Assembly: GCA_031552195.1 (NCBI GenBank)
Contig: JAVBMT010000011.1
Coordinates: 1 to 64,000 of the forward strand
DNA from: JAVBMP01 sp031552195
GTDB lineage: Bacteria > Desulfobacterota > Desulfovibrionia > Desulfovibrionales > Desulfovibrionaceae
Length of the DNA: 64,000 nucleotides
Reading direction: 5' to 3'
The notes under the pieces are model-generated. The model was not told where the DNA came from. It was given only the letters and a program-made list of their open reading frames with translations, and did no database searches. Each line of letters opens with the position of its first letter. Within the stretch, counting starts at the first letter, position 1. Below are positions 24,933-33,460 of the stretch, one piece after another. A program made the position numbers and the translations under genes.

Positions 24933-26912
24933 TTATCTGCCGCGCAGCCTGTTGAATTTCTCGGCCAGGCCGGTGGCGTCAACCGGGGCGAAGCCGTCCC
25001 CGGTCGGTGTGAAGAGGAAAAGGGCCTGGCTGGCCTGCCCGGCGCTGTTCCATTTTATGGGGGCGCAGCTCCAGGCTATGCCGGGGTTGGCGGAAAGGGC
25101 CGCGTTAAGCGTTTGCGGCGTCCAGCCTGGGGCCATGTTCAGGCCGGCGGTGAAGCGGACGAAGTCATAGCCCAGCCCGGACCAGAAATCAGCCTCTTTT
25201 TGTCCGGACGAAGCAACGGCCAGGCGCAATTTTTCCACCGCCGGTTCCGGGTTGGAGGCGTTCCAGGCTCCGGGGAAGATAGCCAGGTCATAATAATGGG
25301 CGTCAATGTGCTTTCCGGCTGAAAGCCCCTGTTCCCAAAGGCTGGTGCCCATGAGAATCCTGTTGTTGGTTTTGTAGTAGAAAAGGGTCGGCACGATAAT
25401 GTCCATCTGTTCCCATGTGCCTGGAAGCAGCAGCGCCTCGTAAGGCGCGCCGGATGGGCCGGAGCCTTTTCTGGCCCCGAGGAAGCCTGCTGTGACCTGC
25501 GTCCAGGTATCGGGCTGCTGAGGCGGGTATGATCCCTGGCTGGTTATATGGCCGGAGTAAAGCTTGACGCGGGCGGCGAAGGCTTCGTTGACGCGGTTGC
25601 CGTAGTTGTCTTCAGGGTAGAAAGATCCGTAGCTGGTGACGCCGAGGACGGAGGTAAAGCGCAGCAGGGCGTCGAACTGGTCGTCAGGGCTGGCGAAGAA
25701 GCGCCAGGCCAGGTTGCCTTCGTCCGCTCCTTCCAGCCGGGGCATGAAGGTGAAAAAGGCCCTTTTCGACAATTCGCCCCCCGCCTTCAATTTCGTGTAG
25801 TCGTAGTTTTGCAGCGGCCCGCCCACAATTCTGACATTTTCCGGCAGGGCGGCCAGCTTTTCTTCCCAGCCGGGCTTGTCCGTGTCGATGACCTCAAGGC
25901 GCACGTTTACTCCGGCGGCGGCGAATTCCGCGCAGGCGATGTTAGCGCCCATAACGATGCGGTCTGAAAAAGAGCCGAATTTGCCGGACCTAGGCAACGC
26001 CAGGGCCAGAACCTGGCCGGAAGACGGAAGAACCGCCGGAACGGCGGAATCCGGCAAACTGGCCCATTGCGCGAGAATATCCGGAGCTGCCAGGGAATTT
26101 TTCGCGACAAGGGCGTCAACTATCTCCTGCCCCAAAGGTTTGGTGAGCGGGTCCATGGCGTAACGCCTGGCTTCTTCAAGCTTTACGATGGCGTAAGGAA
26201 AAGAGGCCGTGTCAGCCCCAGGCCGGGACGCCAGGCGGTCGATTTCATGCTGGCGCAGGCTGTGCAGGTCTTCAAAGAGGCGTCTTTCAAGGCCGGCCTG
26301 GTAAGCCTTGCCCTGGGCCGATCCGCCAGCGGACGTGTAGACTGTTTTCAATTTTTCGAGAGCGCGCGCATAGTCGGCGGCGTTCCAGTCTTGCCGGGCT
26401 GAAAGGGCGGCGACGTCCCAGCGGAAGGCTTGCGGCCTGGTCTGGTCGTTTAAGGCCTGGCGGGCCAGGCGTTCGGCTTCCGCGCCCGGCAGCAGGCTGG
26501 CCGCGTCAAGCCACGCGTTGCGCCATTCTTCGCTTTCATCCGCTCCCGGGGCTACGGAGCGCCAGCGCTCAAGGGCGGAAACCGCTGTATTGGCGTGGCG
26601 GGTCTGCACGGCGGAAAGGGCCAGTATGCGCAGGCCATGGGCCAGGTCTGAGCGGGAAATGTTCTGCCGCCCGGTATAGGCGACGGCCAGCTTTTCCGCC
26701 TTGGCGAAATCGCGGGCGCGGAAGGACTGCTCAAGCAGGGCCGCCTCGCCCGTGGCGGCCGGTTGACTGGCCGGAGGGGTGCTCTGCGGCTGCGGGAAAA
26801 GGACATTCTTGCCGCAGCCGGCGGCCAGCAAGGGCAGGATAATTATTGCAAGAAGAAGCAAACGCGGGGAGAAAACGGAAAAACTGCTTTTATGCGCGGA
26901 AAAGGAGGGCAT
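24933..26912 (-). CDS. Lipoprotein with periplasmic-binding fold, LpoA/YraM-like
   Basis: A 659-residue lipoprotein: signal LLLLAIIILPLLAAGC with lipobox Cys33. The N-terminal half (about 50-290) is helical with TPR-like repeats (EQSFRARDFAKAEKLAVAY, AVSALERWRSVAPG); the C-terminal half begins VLALALPRSGKFGSFSDRIVMGANIACAEF, the type I periplasmic-binding opening, and continues with ALLRFTSVLGVTSYGSFYPEDNYG. TPR plus binding-protein fold is the LpoA layout, an outer-membrane activator of class A penicillin-binding proteins; amino-acid ABC-type binding is the alternative. It precedes the papain-like gene in a two-gene operon and is divergent from ftsE. Confidence 0.75.
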   Translation of the reverse strand: MPSFSAHKSSFSVFSPRLLLLAIIILPLLAAGCGKNVLFPQPQSTPPASQPAATGEAALLEQSFRARDFAKAEKLAVAYTGRQNISRSDLAHGLRILALSAVQTRHANTAVSALERWRSVAPGADESEEWRNAWLDAASLLPGAEAERLARQALNDQTRPQAFRWDVAALSARQDWNAADYARALEKLKTVYTSAGGSAQGKAYQAGLERRLFEDLHSLRQHEIDRLASRPGADTASFPYAIVKLEEARRYAMDPLTKPLGQEIVDALVAKNSLAAPDILAQWASLPDSAVPAVLPSSGQVLALALPRSGKFGSFSDRIVMGANIACAEFAAAGVNVRLEVIDTDKPGWEEKLAALPENVRIVGGPLQNYDYTKLKAGGELSKRAFFTFMPRLEGADEGNLAWRFFASPDDQFDALLRFTSVLGVTSYGSFYPEDNYGNRVNEAFAARVKLYSGHITSQGSYPPQQPDTWTQVTAGFLGARKGSGPSGAPYEALLLPGTWEQMDIIVPTLFYYKTNNRILMGTSLWEQGLSAGKHIDAHYYDLAIFPGAWNASNPEPAVEKLRLAVASSGQKEADFWSGLGYDFVRFTAGLNMAPGWTPQTLNAALSANPGIAWSCAPIKWNSAGQASQALFLFTPTGDGFAPVDATGLAEKFNRLRGR

Positions 26913-27189
26913 GGGTCTTGTATCCTCAAAAAAGTAATGAACGGGTCAAGGGCATGTAAGCGCAACAATTGTCCGGGCAAAGAGGGAATAGAGGAAAAAG
27001 CTGGGCTGGCGCTATGCTGAGGTTGCCTGCCCAGGGCGATTCCGGCTCTGAATTTGCACCAAAATACCCTCGTTCAGGGAGCATTGCAAACTTTTTTTAT
27101 AGGCTTCCGCATGCCTTCTCCTTTTTGCCCCTTTGCCAAATCGCCTTTTTTAGTGTACCAGAGCCGGAGCAAGTTTCGCAAGGCCGCAT
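26913..27189. other. Divergent intergenic region between lipoprotein operon and ftsEX
   Basis: A 277-base region that must hold both promoters. AT-rich runs occur near 27088-27100 and 27140-27155, and the ftsE ribosome-binding site CAAGGCCGCAT ends it. No confident promoter match, repeat or RNA gene was found. Confidence 0.4.
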
Positions 27190-27948
27190 ATGAAAAACAT
27201 GATTGAAGTAAACCACCTTTCGCACAGTTTCGGACCGCACTGGGCGCTTAAAGACTGCACCTTCAAACTGGAAAAGGGCGATTTCCTTTTTCTTTCCGGC
27301 CCGTCCGGAGCGGGAAAAAGCACTCTTTTGCGCCTTCTTTACGGCGGCTGGCCGGTGCAAAGGGGAGAGGCCGCCGTAAACGGCATGCCGCTTAAGAACA
27401 TCAAGCCCAAAGACCTTCCGGCCCTGCGCCGTCAGGTCAGCGTTGTTTTTCAGGATTTCAAGATCCTGCCGCAACGCACGGTTTATGCGAATGTGATGCT
27501 GCCTCTGGAAGTGCGCGGCGTGGCCCAGGGGCATGCCGACCGGCGTGTCAGGGCCATCGTGCGGGCGCTGGGCCTGGAAAATCGCCTTCACGTCCCCTGC
27601 GGCGAGCTTTCCGGCGGCGAACAGCAACGGATAGCCATAGCGCGCGCCTTTGTGGTCAACCCCAAAGTGTTGCTGGCCGACGAGCCTACCGGCAACCTCG
27701 ACCCGGAGCTTTCCCTGCGCATAATGGATCTTTTCAAGCAATTTCAGGTTTACGGCACGACAATGATAGTGGCCACTCACAGCCACGACCTTTTTCGCCG
27801 CCATCCGGACGCGAAAATCCTGCGCCTTGAGGAAGGCATGGTCACATACGCCAGCTGGCCCGGAGCCTCGCTTTATAATCAGGCTTCACGGCGGGAAAGG
27901 CAGGAGAGCCCGGAAGGCTCGAACCATCAGCGGCGGCTGGAATTATGA
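27190..27948 (+). CDS. ftsE: Cell-division ATP-binding protein FtsE
   Basis: A 252-residue ABC ATPase. Walker [11 protein letters not shown]-loop [13 protein letters not shown], signature [15 protein letters not shown], Walker [13 protein letters not shown] and H-loop ATHSHD are complete, and DFKILP after the Q-loop is typical of FtsE. With FtsX it forms the membrane complex that couples divisome state to peptidoglycan hydrolysis through EnvC-type partners. The C-terminal tail after residue 215 is longer than in E. coli. It overlaps ftsX by four bases (ATGA). Confidence 0.93.
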   Translation: MKNMIEVNHLSHSFGPHWALKDCTFKLEKGDFLFLSGPSGAGKSTLLRLLYGGWPVQRGEAAVNGMPLKNIKPKDLPALRRQVSVVFQDFKILPQRTVYANVMLPLEVRGVAQGHADRRVRAIVRALGLENRLHVPCGELSGGEQQRIAIARAFVVNPKVLLADEPTGNLDPELSLRIMDLFKQFQVYGTTMIVATHSHDLFRRHPDAKILRLEEGMVTYASWPGASLYNQASRRERQESPEGSNHQRRLEL

Positions 27949-28835
27949 CGCGCACCATTTTACGTCTTTTTTCGCAGGGGCTGCGCGATTTGGCCTTGAA
28001 CCCCTGGGCGCAGCTGCTCACCTTGGCCGCCGTCACCCTGGTGGCGTTCATGGCCGGAATGTTCATGATGGCCCTTACCACAATAAATTACCAGCTCGGA
28101 ACCGTGCGCGGCGAAACCTCCTTTCAGGTTTACTGGCAGCCCGGAACGCCTCTCAAGCTGATCAGCGAGCAGAGTGAGGAATTCAAGCACCTGCCCGGAT
28201 TCAACGGCATGAAATTCTTTACGCCGGACGAGGCCCTGAAAGAGCTGGACAAAAGGCTGGGGCGCGGCGGAACGCTGAAAGAATTCCCCTTTATGGCTGA
28301 GAACAACCCTTTGCCGGCCACGGCCCTTCTAAGCTTCGCGCCCAAGGACGACGACGTTGAGGGCTGGATCAAGCAGATCGGTAATTATCTGAACAAACTG
28401 CCCCAGGTTTCCAGGGTGGTCGCCACCCCCTTGCGGGACGAACTTGGCCAGGCCTGGCGCAAGGCCAACAGCTACATCATGCGGCCGGTTATCGTTTTTC
28501 TCGCGCTGGTGCTGGGGCTGGTGGTCGGCAATATGGTGCGCCTGTCCATGCTGTCGCGTTCCGCGGAAATAGAAATACTCAAGCTGGTCGGGGCCTATCC
28601 CTGGTATATACGCATGCCGCTTATGGTGGGAGGAGCCGTGCAGGGCCTGCTCGGCGGCTGCCTGGCGCTGCTCATGCTGCGTTTCATCCACCTGCAGATC
28701 CGCGACGCGCTGAATTTTCCTCCTCTGCTGCTGGAAATACAGTTTCTGCCCTGGCAGCTTTGCGCCTTGCTTATTTTCATCCCGGCCGGCATGGGCATGC
28801 TGGCCAGCTGGCTGGCGGTGAGAGATTCCCGCTAG
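27945..28835 (+). CDS. ftsX: Cell-division permease FtsX
   Basis: A 296-residue membrane protein with the FtsX layout: TM1 (AQLLTLAAVTLVAFMAGMFMMAL), a periplasmic PLD domain with QVYWQPGTP and KFFTPDEALKELDKRL, then TM2-TM4 (VIVFLALVLGLVVGNMV, VGGAVQGLLGGCLALLML, LCALLIFIPAGMGMLASWLAV). The periplasmic domain normally binds EnvC or another hydrolase activator; an EnvC-like gene lies 3.2 kb downstream in the same direction. It overlaps ftsE by four bases. Confidence 0.93.
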   Translation: MTRTILRLFSQGLRDLALNPWAQLLTLAAVTLVAFMAGMFMMALTTINYQLGTVRGETSFQVYWQPGTPLKLISEQSEEFKHLPGFNGMKFFTPDEALKELDKRLGRGGTLKEFPFMAENNPLPATALLSFAPKDDDVEGWIKQIGNYLNKLPQVSRVVATPLRDELGQAWRKANSYIMRPVIVFLALVLGLVVGNMVRLSMLSRSAEIEILKLVGAYPWYIRMPLMVGGAVQGLLGGCLALLMLRFIHLQIRDALNFPPLLLEIQFLPWQLCALLIFIPAGMGMLASWLAVRDSR

Positions 28836-28895
28836 GCATTTTAAAAGTGAAAGAGCTCTATATCCAGGGGCCGCCTCCGCCGTTTTCTTTTCCGG

Positions 28896-29510
28896 ATGTT
28901 GAAAAATATGAAAAAATTTTTTTTTACCCGCCTGTTGCCGTTCGCCTTTCTCTGGGCGCTTCTGGCCGGCTGCGCAGCGCAGGCCCCAAGCCAGCCGGCT
29001 GCGGAGCAGGAAAGCGCGGAAGACAGCAACAAGCTTATTCACGAATATGTGGAGTGCCTGTACGAAACCGCGCTTGACGCGGCCTCTGTCAGAAGCGAAC
29101 CGGCTTTCGTGCGCCTTGAGGCGGCGGAAAGCTGCCGCAAGCTGGAATCGGCCATAATGCGCTCCATACCGGAGAAAGACCAGGAAACCCTGGCCCCGCA
29201 ACTGAAAAAGGAAATTGCTGAAACGCAATTGGCCGCCGCGCGCATGGCGGTGAAAAACATGCGCGGGCACAACGAGGCGCTTGACGTTTTTATAGACTGC
29301 TCGGTAAGCAAGACAAGCGGTTTTCTGGCTGAATCCGAAGGGCGGAAAGTGTCCGAGGCCGAGCTTGACGCCGTTATGGAGGCTTACGTGTCGGCTTGCT
29401 ATGACGCTTCCGGCGGAGCCTACTTTACGGACAGAGGCAACAAATATACGCGTGAGCGCAGGGCGAGAACCATTTCAGCCACCAAGAACACCTTGAAGAA
29501 AAGCATGTGA
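28896..29510 (+). CDS. Cysteine-rich putative lipoprotein
   Basis: A 204-residue protein with a lipoprotein signal (FFFTRLLPFAFLWALLAGC, lipobox Cys near residue 27). The mature part is helical and highly charged with several spaced cysteines (YVECLY, AESCRKLE, FIDCSVSK, SACYDAS), which could form disulfides or bind metal. No recognised family. The ATG at 28896 and the ATG four codons later are both possible starts. It follows ftsX by 60 bases and may share its transcript, so an envelope or division role is possible. Confidence 0.7.
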   Translation: MLKNMKKFFFTRLLPFAFLWALLAGCAAQAPSQPAAEQESAEDSNKLIHEYVECLYETALDAASVRSEPAFVRLEAAESCRKLESAIMRSIPEKDQETLAPQLKKEIAETQLAAARMAVKNMRGHNEALDVFIDCSVSKTSGFLAESEGRKVSEAELDAVMEAYVSACYDASGGAYFTDRGNKYTRERRARTISATKNTLKKSM

Positions 29511-29566
29511 CGCCGCAGTGGTGGAACCGTTGCAAGGTTGATTCTCCGCTGCGTTTTTTTGGCTTT

Positions 29567-29601
29567 GGTTCCGTACCCTCAGCGGCTGAGGGTACGGAAC
29601 C
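29567..29601. terminator. 17-bp perfect palindrome after the lipoprotein gene
   Basis: GGTTCCGTACCCTCAGC (29567-29583) and its exact complement (29585-29601) flank one G. In RNA the loop would open to about CAGCGGCTG. A short T-rich run (TTGTTTTC) follows on the plus strand, so it may end the ftsEX-lipoprotein transcript. Confidence 0.6.
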
Positions 29602-29864
29602 TTGTTTTCAGGCAAATTAACCTTGAAAAGTCTATTTGCTCCACGACGCCCGCGAGCGGGCGGCACCGCATAATATTCAAAACTAACATGCTCCGGAGAA
29701 ATTGAATTTGCAGCAGATTTGCGTGTGCATGCCGTACGGCGGAGGCGAAGCGCGGGATTTTCTTCATGCCAGTTAACTTTGAGCGCGTGCGATAAGCGCT
29801 GCGCCTTGCATTTAAACGGGCGGATAGCGAACAGCGTTCCAGACATCGAGCCGCGCGCTATAAA

Positions 29865-29907
29865 CGCAAAAATCCCCAAGTTGGGGGGAAACTTGGGGAT
29901 TTTTGCG
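29865..29907. terminator. 18-bp stem hairpin with G-rich loop
   Basis: CGCAAAAATCCCCAAGTT (29865-29882) pairs perfectly with 29890-29907 around the loop GGGGGGA. The A and T runs at the stem base make it look like a bidirectional intrinsic terminator, though no gene ends directly beside it. Confidence 0.6.
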
Positions 29908-30133
29908 AGCATTGCCTTGGGGGGGGTAGGCTTGCTGCGCTTGCGGGCAAGTAGGGGGTATACCTGCATCGCTATGCCGAGCCGCTATTTTGGGGGAGGG
30001 GGATGCGGCCCGTTATTTTAATATAAGCAAAAGCTGTGCCAAAGATTAGCACAGATATTGTTTTGTATTAACTATATGATTTTAAAGATATTTATTTGAA
30101 ATATAAAAAGTGGGGCAAAAGGTGGAGGCAGGG

Positions 30134-30171
30134 CTTCCGTGCGTTAGTGCACGTGCGTTAACGCACGGAAG
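30134..30171. repeat. 13-bp inverted repeat upstream of prmA
   Basis: CTTCCGTGCGTTA (30134-30146) pairs with TAACGCACGGAAG (30159-30171) around a 12-base spacer that itself contains GTGCAC. It could be a hairpin or a protein-binding dyad 275 bases before prmA. Confidence 0.5.
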
Positions 30172-30446
30172 AGCGGAAAAGCTCGAAACGTGAGCGCTTT
30201 TATGCTCGCCAATCGGCTTTCAGGCCGTTTCCCATTCGTTTTTTCGCGTACATCGCCGTCATGCCCGCGCGCTATGTTCACGCATCATGCTTGCAGCCAG
30301 CGCGCCGGCGCGTTTTTTTTATTCGTGCGGGGCGGTTTCGTTCGCGGCGGTTCTTCATCTTCTTCTCTTTGCGGTCTGAATCTGGTTGCCTTTATTGAGT
30401 TTTATAGCTACAAGCCTGAGGATGAAAATCTTTTAAGGATGTTAGC

Positions 30447-31328
30447 ATGCCTGACCTGAAGCGCCTTGAGATTGTGGTTGAGCCGGAAGAGGCGGAATTG
30501 CTCAGCGCCGCCCTGTCGCTGAGCGTCACGCACGGGTGGGAGGAAGAAACATTGCCAGACGGCCGCGCTCTTTGCCGGGTGCATGCGGAAAGCGACGCCT
30601 TCCGTGAAGAGTTGCGCGCTTCTCTGGCCTATGCCTTTCCCGCGGCGGAAATTACCCTGAGCGAAGTGGAAAGCGTAAACTGGGTTGAGGCCTGGAAGGA
30701 ATTTTTCACTCCGGTGGAGGGCGGCAAACGCTTTATGGTGCTGGCCCCATGGATGAAAGAAGAAAAAGAGGCCGCTCTGGCCTCTGGCCGCAAGGCGGTG
30801 GTAATTGAGCCTAAAACCGCTTTCGGAACCGGGCACCACGCCACCACGGCCCTTTGCCTGGGGGCGGTATCCGACCTGGCCGATTCCGGCCTGGTCCGGC
30901 CGGGAACGCGCTTTCTTGACCTCGGCACGGGTTCAGGCATCCTGGGCGTAGCCTGCTGCCTGAACGGGCTTTCCGGCCTTGGGCTTGACATAGACCGGCT
31001 GGCTGTGGAAAACGCCATGGAAAACCGTGCGATAAACGGGATAGCGGAAAAAGATTTCGGCATACGCCTGGGCAGCCTCGACGGCCTTTACGCGGGTGAA
31101 GTCCCTGCGGAATATTTTGATCTGGTCCTTGCGAACATTCTGGCGGAACCGCTCAAAGACATGGCCCCGCGCCTGGCTCCTTTGGCGCGCAAGGGCGGCG
31201 TGCTGGTTCTCTCCGGCATTCTCGCCATCCAGGCGGACGCTGTCGAGGCCGTTTACCGGGCTCAGGGCCTGACTGAGGCTGAACGGAGACTTTCCGGCGA
31301 ATGGGCCGCCCTTGTGTTCAGGACGTAA
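30447..31328 (+). CDS. prmA: Ribosomal protein L11 methyltransferase
   Basis: A 293-residue SAM-dependent methyltransferase. The N-terminal substrate-recognition part contains NWVEAWKEFFTPV, the catalytic domain starts with the family hallmark IEPKTAFGTGHHATTALCL, followed by motif I FLDLGTGSGILGVAC, the acidic LGLDIDRLAVENAMENRAING and the NILAEPL box of the PrmA catalytic site. It trimethylates L11 on the ribosome. An AAGGATG site precedes the ATG. The glycosylase gene starts 5 bases after its stop. Confidence 0.93.
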   Translation: MPDLKRLEIVVEPEEAELLSAALSLSVTHGWEEETLPDGRALCRVHAESDAFREELRASLAYAFPAAEITLSEVESVNWVEAWKEFFTPVEGGKRFMVLAPWMKEEKEAALASGRKAVVIEPKTAFGTGHHATTALCLGAVSDLADSGLVRPGTRFLDLGTGSGILGVACCLNGLSGLGLDIDRLAVENAMENRAINGIAEKDFGIRLGSLDGLYAGEVPAEYFDLVLANILAEPLKDMAPRLAPLARKGGVLVLSGILAIQADAVEAVYRAQGLTEAERRLSGEWAALVFRT

Positions 31329-31332
31329 AAAG

Positions 31333-32016
31333 ATGGCCGCCGCCTCCGGACGTGAAAAACTTCTGCTTGATTATTATCAGGCCCTTGCCGGCCATTTCGG
31401 GCCTTGCGGCTGGTGGCCGGCCGAAACCCCTTTTGAGGTGGCGCTGGGCGTCATCCTGACCCAGAACACCGCCTGGTCCAACGTTGGAAGGGCGCTGGAC
31501 AGGCTGCGCGAAAAAAACGCCATGAACCCGTCCGTATTGTGGAAAATGCCTGAAAGCGAACTGGAAGACGCCATTCGCCCGGCCGGGTACTTTCGCGTGA
31601 AGGCCGTTCGCCTGAAAAATTTACTGCGTTTTTTGGCGGAACAGGCCGGGCTGGACGAACCGGAAGACGACGTGCGCCTTTCCTGCCTTCAGCGCCTGAG
31701 CGATGAAGCCTTGCGCGAAGCGTTGCTTTCCGTCAAGGGAATAGGGCCGGAAAGCGCGGATTCCATAATGCTTTACGCGTTAGGCCGCTCCAGTTTCGTG
31801 ATAGACGCTTACACCTGGCGCTTGCTTACCCGGCACGGGCTGGTGGGGGAAGAGGCCGGATACGATGAAATGCGCGATTTTTTCATGGACGCCTTGCCTT
31901 CATCGGTCGAACTGTTTAATGAGTACCACGCGCTTATTGTTCACGCCGGCAAGAATTTTTGCCGTAAAAACAAACCATTGTGCGCGGAATGCCCTTTGGG
32001 CCACCTCCTGCCCTGA
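31333..32016 (+). CDS. HhH-GPD DNA glycosylase, MagIII / endonuclease III-like
   Basis: A 227-residue base-excision enzyme. VALGVILTQNTAWSNVGRAL is the N-terminal helix set, and SVKGIGPESADSIMLYAL...FVIDAYTWRLL is the helix-hairpin-helix-GPD core with the catalytic Asp. The lyase Lys of endonuclease III is replaced by Glu (GIGPESAD), as in MagIII 3-methyladenine glycosylases, so a monofunctional glycosylase is expected. The C-terminal iron-sulfur loop has FC, LCAEC in the C-x6-C-x2-C spacing, but the usual fourth Cys is Leu (CPLGHLLP, stop). ATG 31333 is preferred to an upstream TTG. Likely co-transcribed with prmA. Confidence 0.85.
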   Translation: MAAASGREKLLLDYYQALAGHFGPCGWWPAETPFEVALGVILTQNTAWSNVGRALDRLREKNAMNPSVLWKMPESELEDAIRPAGYFRVKAVRLKNLLRFLAEQAGLDEPEDDVRLSCLQRLSDEALREALLSVKGIGPESADSIMLYALGRSSFVIDAYTWRLLTRHGLVGEEAGYDEMRDFFMDALPSSVELFNEYHALIVHAGKNFCRKNKPLCAECPLGHLLP

Positions 32017-32076
32017 GGCTGCGCCCGTTTGAGCTTCGCCAGCCTTTTTGCGATAACGAGCCGTTGTATGCCGGAA

Positions 32077-33309
32077 ATGAAAACCTTTTCCCTTAAACTC
32101 TTCCTCTGCGCCCTGCTGACCTGCTGCATTTGTTCCCTAGCCCCGTACAAGGCCCTGGCGGCCGAACCTCTGTCCGAGCGCGACCTGGTTGACGCCCTTA
32201 AGAAAGAGGAGGTCAAGGCCAAAGAACGGCGCGGCAGCCTTTCCCGCCTTACGGCGGAAGAGCGCAGGCTCAACTCGGACCTGGCCGAGGCCGAGGCGCG
32301 CATTCTCAAGCTCGAGGGCGGAATAGACGAACAGCAGGCCAAGCTTTCGCAACTGGCCGGTTCCGGCGAAGATTTGCAGAAAAAATATGAAGAGCTGGCC
32401 AAAGAGAGGCTCAAGGCCGAAGAGGCGCTGAGCGAGGTTCTGCGCACGTTGTGGGAACTGCATAGCCGCCGCCTGGCCGTAGGTGGGCGCGACTTGCCGG
32501 ACTGGCACGTCACTGACCGCGAATATATCTGGTCAAACACCCTTTTCGCCTCGCTGGAGGCTTATCGCACCGTCATTCAGGACCAGGAGGTGGAGCTGGG
32601 CAAGATAGCGCACAACCGCCGCCTGGTGGGCGAGAGCATAAGCGCCCAGATGAGCCAGATCGTGCGTGAGAAGGAAAAACTGCTCACTGAAAGGGTGCGC
32701 TACGCTGAGCGCCTTGCGGTGCTGCGCAATGAAAAGCAAGATACCGAAGCGGAGCTTTCCTCAACTTTGCAGCTGATAAGCAACCTGAACTTCAGCATTA
32801 AAAGCGCGCGCGAAAAGGAAGCTAAAGCGGCGAAAGATGAACAGGCCGCGCGTAAGGCGGCGGAAAAAAGCGGCCAGGTCAGCCTGCCTGACGGAACAGG
32901 GGCCAGCGGCGGCAATATCGAAAAAGGCAAGGGCAGCCTGCCCAGCCCCGTGGCCAAAGGCAAGCGCGTTTTCAACTACAAGCCGGACGGGGTTCCGCCC
33001 ATGCGCGGCCTGGGTTTTTCAACAGCCGCCGGAACTGAGGTGCGGGCCGTGCATAACGGGCGGGTAATGTTCAACGACACCATGCGCGGGCTGGGCCAGG
33101 TGGTTGTTATCCAGCATGGCGAGGCCTACTATACCGTTTACGCATTCCTTTCGGAAAGCCTGGTGCGCGGGGGGCAGGAAGTCGCGCGCGGGCAGGGCAT
33201 AGGACGAACAGGATTCTACCCGGCCATCAACGGCCCCGGCCTCTATTTCGAATTGCGTTTTCACCAGAAGGCTATTAACCCGGAGCAATGGCTGGCTCAA
33301 ACAAATTAA
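32077..33309 (+). CDS. EnvC-like murein hydrolase activator (degenerate LytM)
   Basis: A 410-residue exported protein with signal MKTFSLKLFLCALLTCCICSLAPYKALAA. Long coiled coils (about residues 25-140 and 190-280, rich in Glu, Lys, Arg and Leu) lead to a C-terminal LytM domain starting FNYKPDGVPPMRGLGFSTAAGTEVRAVHNGRV. The metal ligands of active LytM enzymes are missing: the first His-x3-Asp motif is absent and the H-x-H motif reads YTVYAF. That is the EnvC pattern, an activator of amidases recruited by FtsX. Downstream are ctpA and a YibQ-like deacetylase. 32068 is an alternative start. Confidence 0.85.
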   Translation: MKTFSLKLFLCALLTCCICSLAPYKALAAEPLSERDLVDALKKEEVKAKERRGSLSRLTAEERRLNSDLAEAEARILKLEGGIDEQQAKLSQLAGSGEDLQKKYEELAKERLKAEEALSEVLRTLWELHSRRLAVGGRDLPDWHVTDREYIWSNTLFASLEAYRTVIQDQEVELGKIAHNRRLVGESISAQMSQIVREKEKLLTERVRYAERLAVLRNEKQDTEAELSSTLQLISNLNFSIKSAREKEAKAAKDEQAARKAAEKSGQVSLPDGTGASGGNIEKGKGSLPSPVAKGKRVFNYKPDGVPPMRGLGFSTAAGTEVRAVHNGRVMFNDTMRGLGQVVVIQHGEAYYTVYAFLSESLVRGGQEVARGQGIGRTGFYPAINGPGLYFELRFHQKAINPEQWLAQTN

Positions 33310-33460
33310 TTGCCAGACGCGCCTCTTGTGCATATAACCCGTTCAGGCCAATAAAAAAACTCCGCGCCGCGCGCGGGCAAGATAAAATAATTCACGCTGA
33401 GGCGTTTGCGCTTTTCCAAGGCGACCCCGCTCCGGCGTCCACCCATTCTGGAGGTGCTCA

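Larger units (their letters stand above)
29511..30446. other. 936-base non-coding region rich in palindromes
   Basis: No convincing gene. It holds three long inverted repeats (listed separately), a G-rich run near 29918-29928, a CTGTGC/GCACAG hairpin near 30033-30050 and an AT-rich block (30015-30110) of clearly different composition, which may hold the prmA promoter. A frame at 30190-30459 overlaps the prmA start and is rejected. Small RNA genes are possible. Confidence 0.5.

Noticed and set aside
30190..30459. An 89-codon frame in the long gap before prmA
   Set aside because: Overlaps the prmA start, has Ser-rich low-complexity sequence and no ribosome-binding site.
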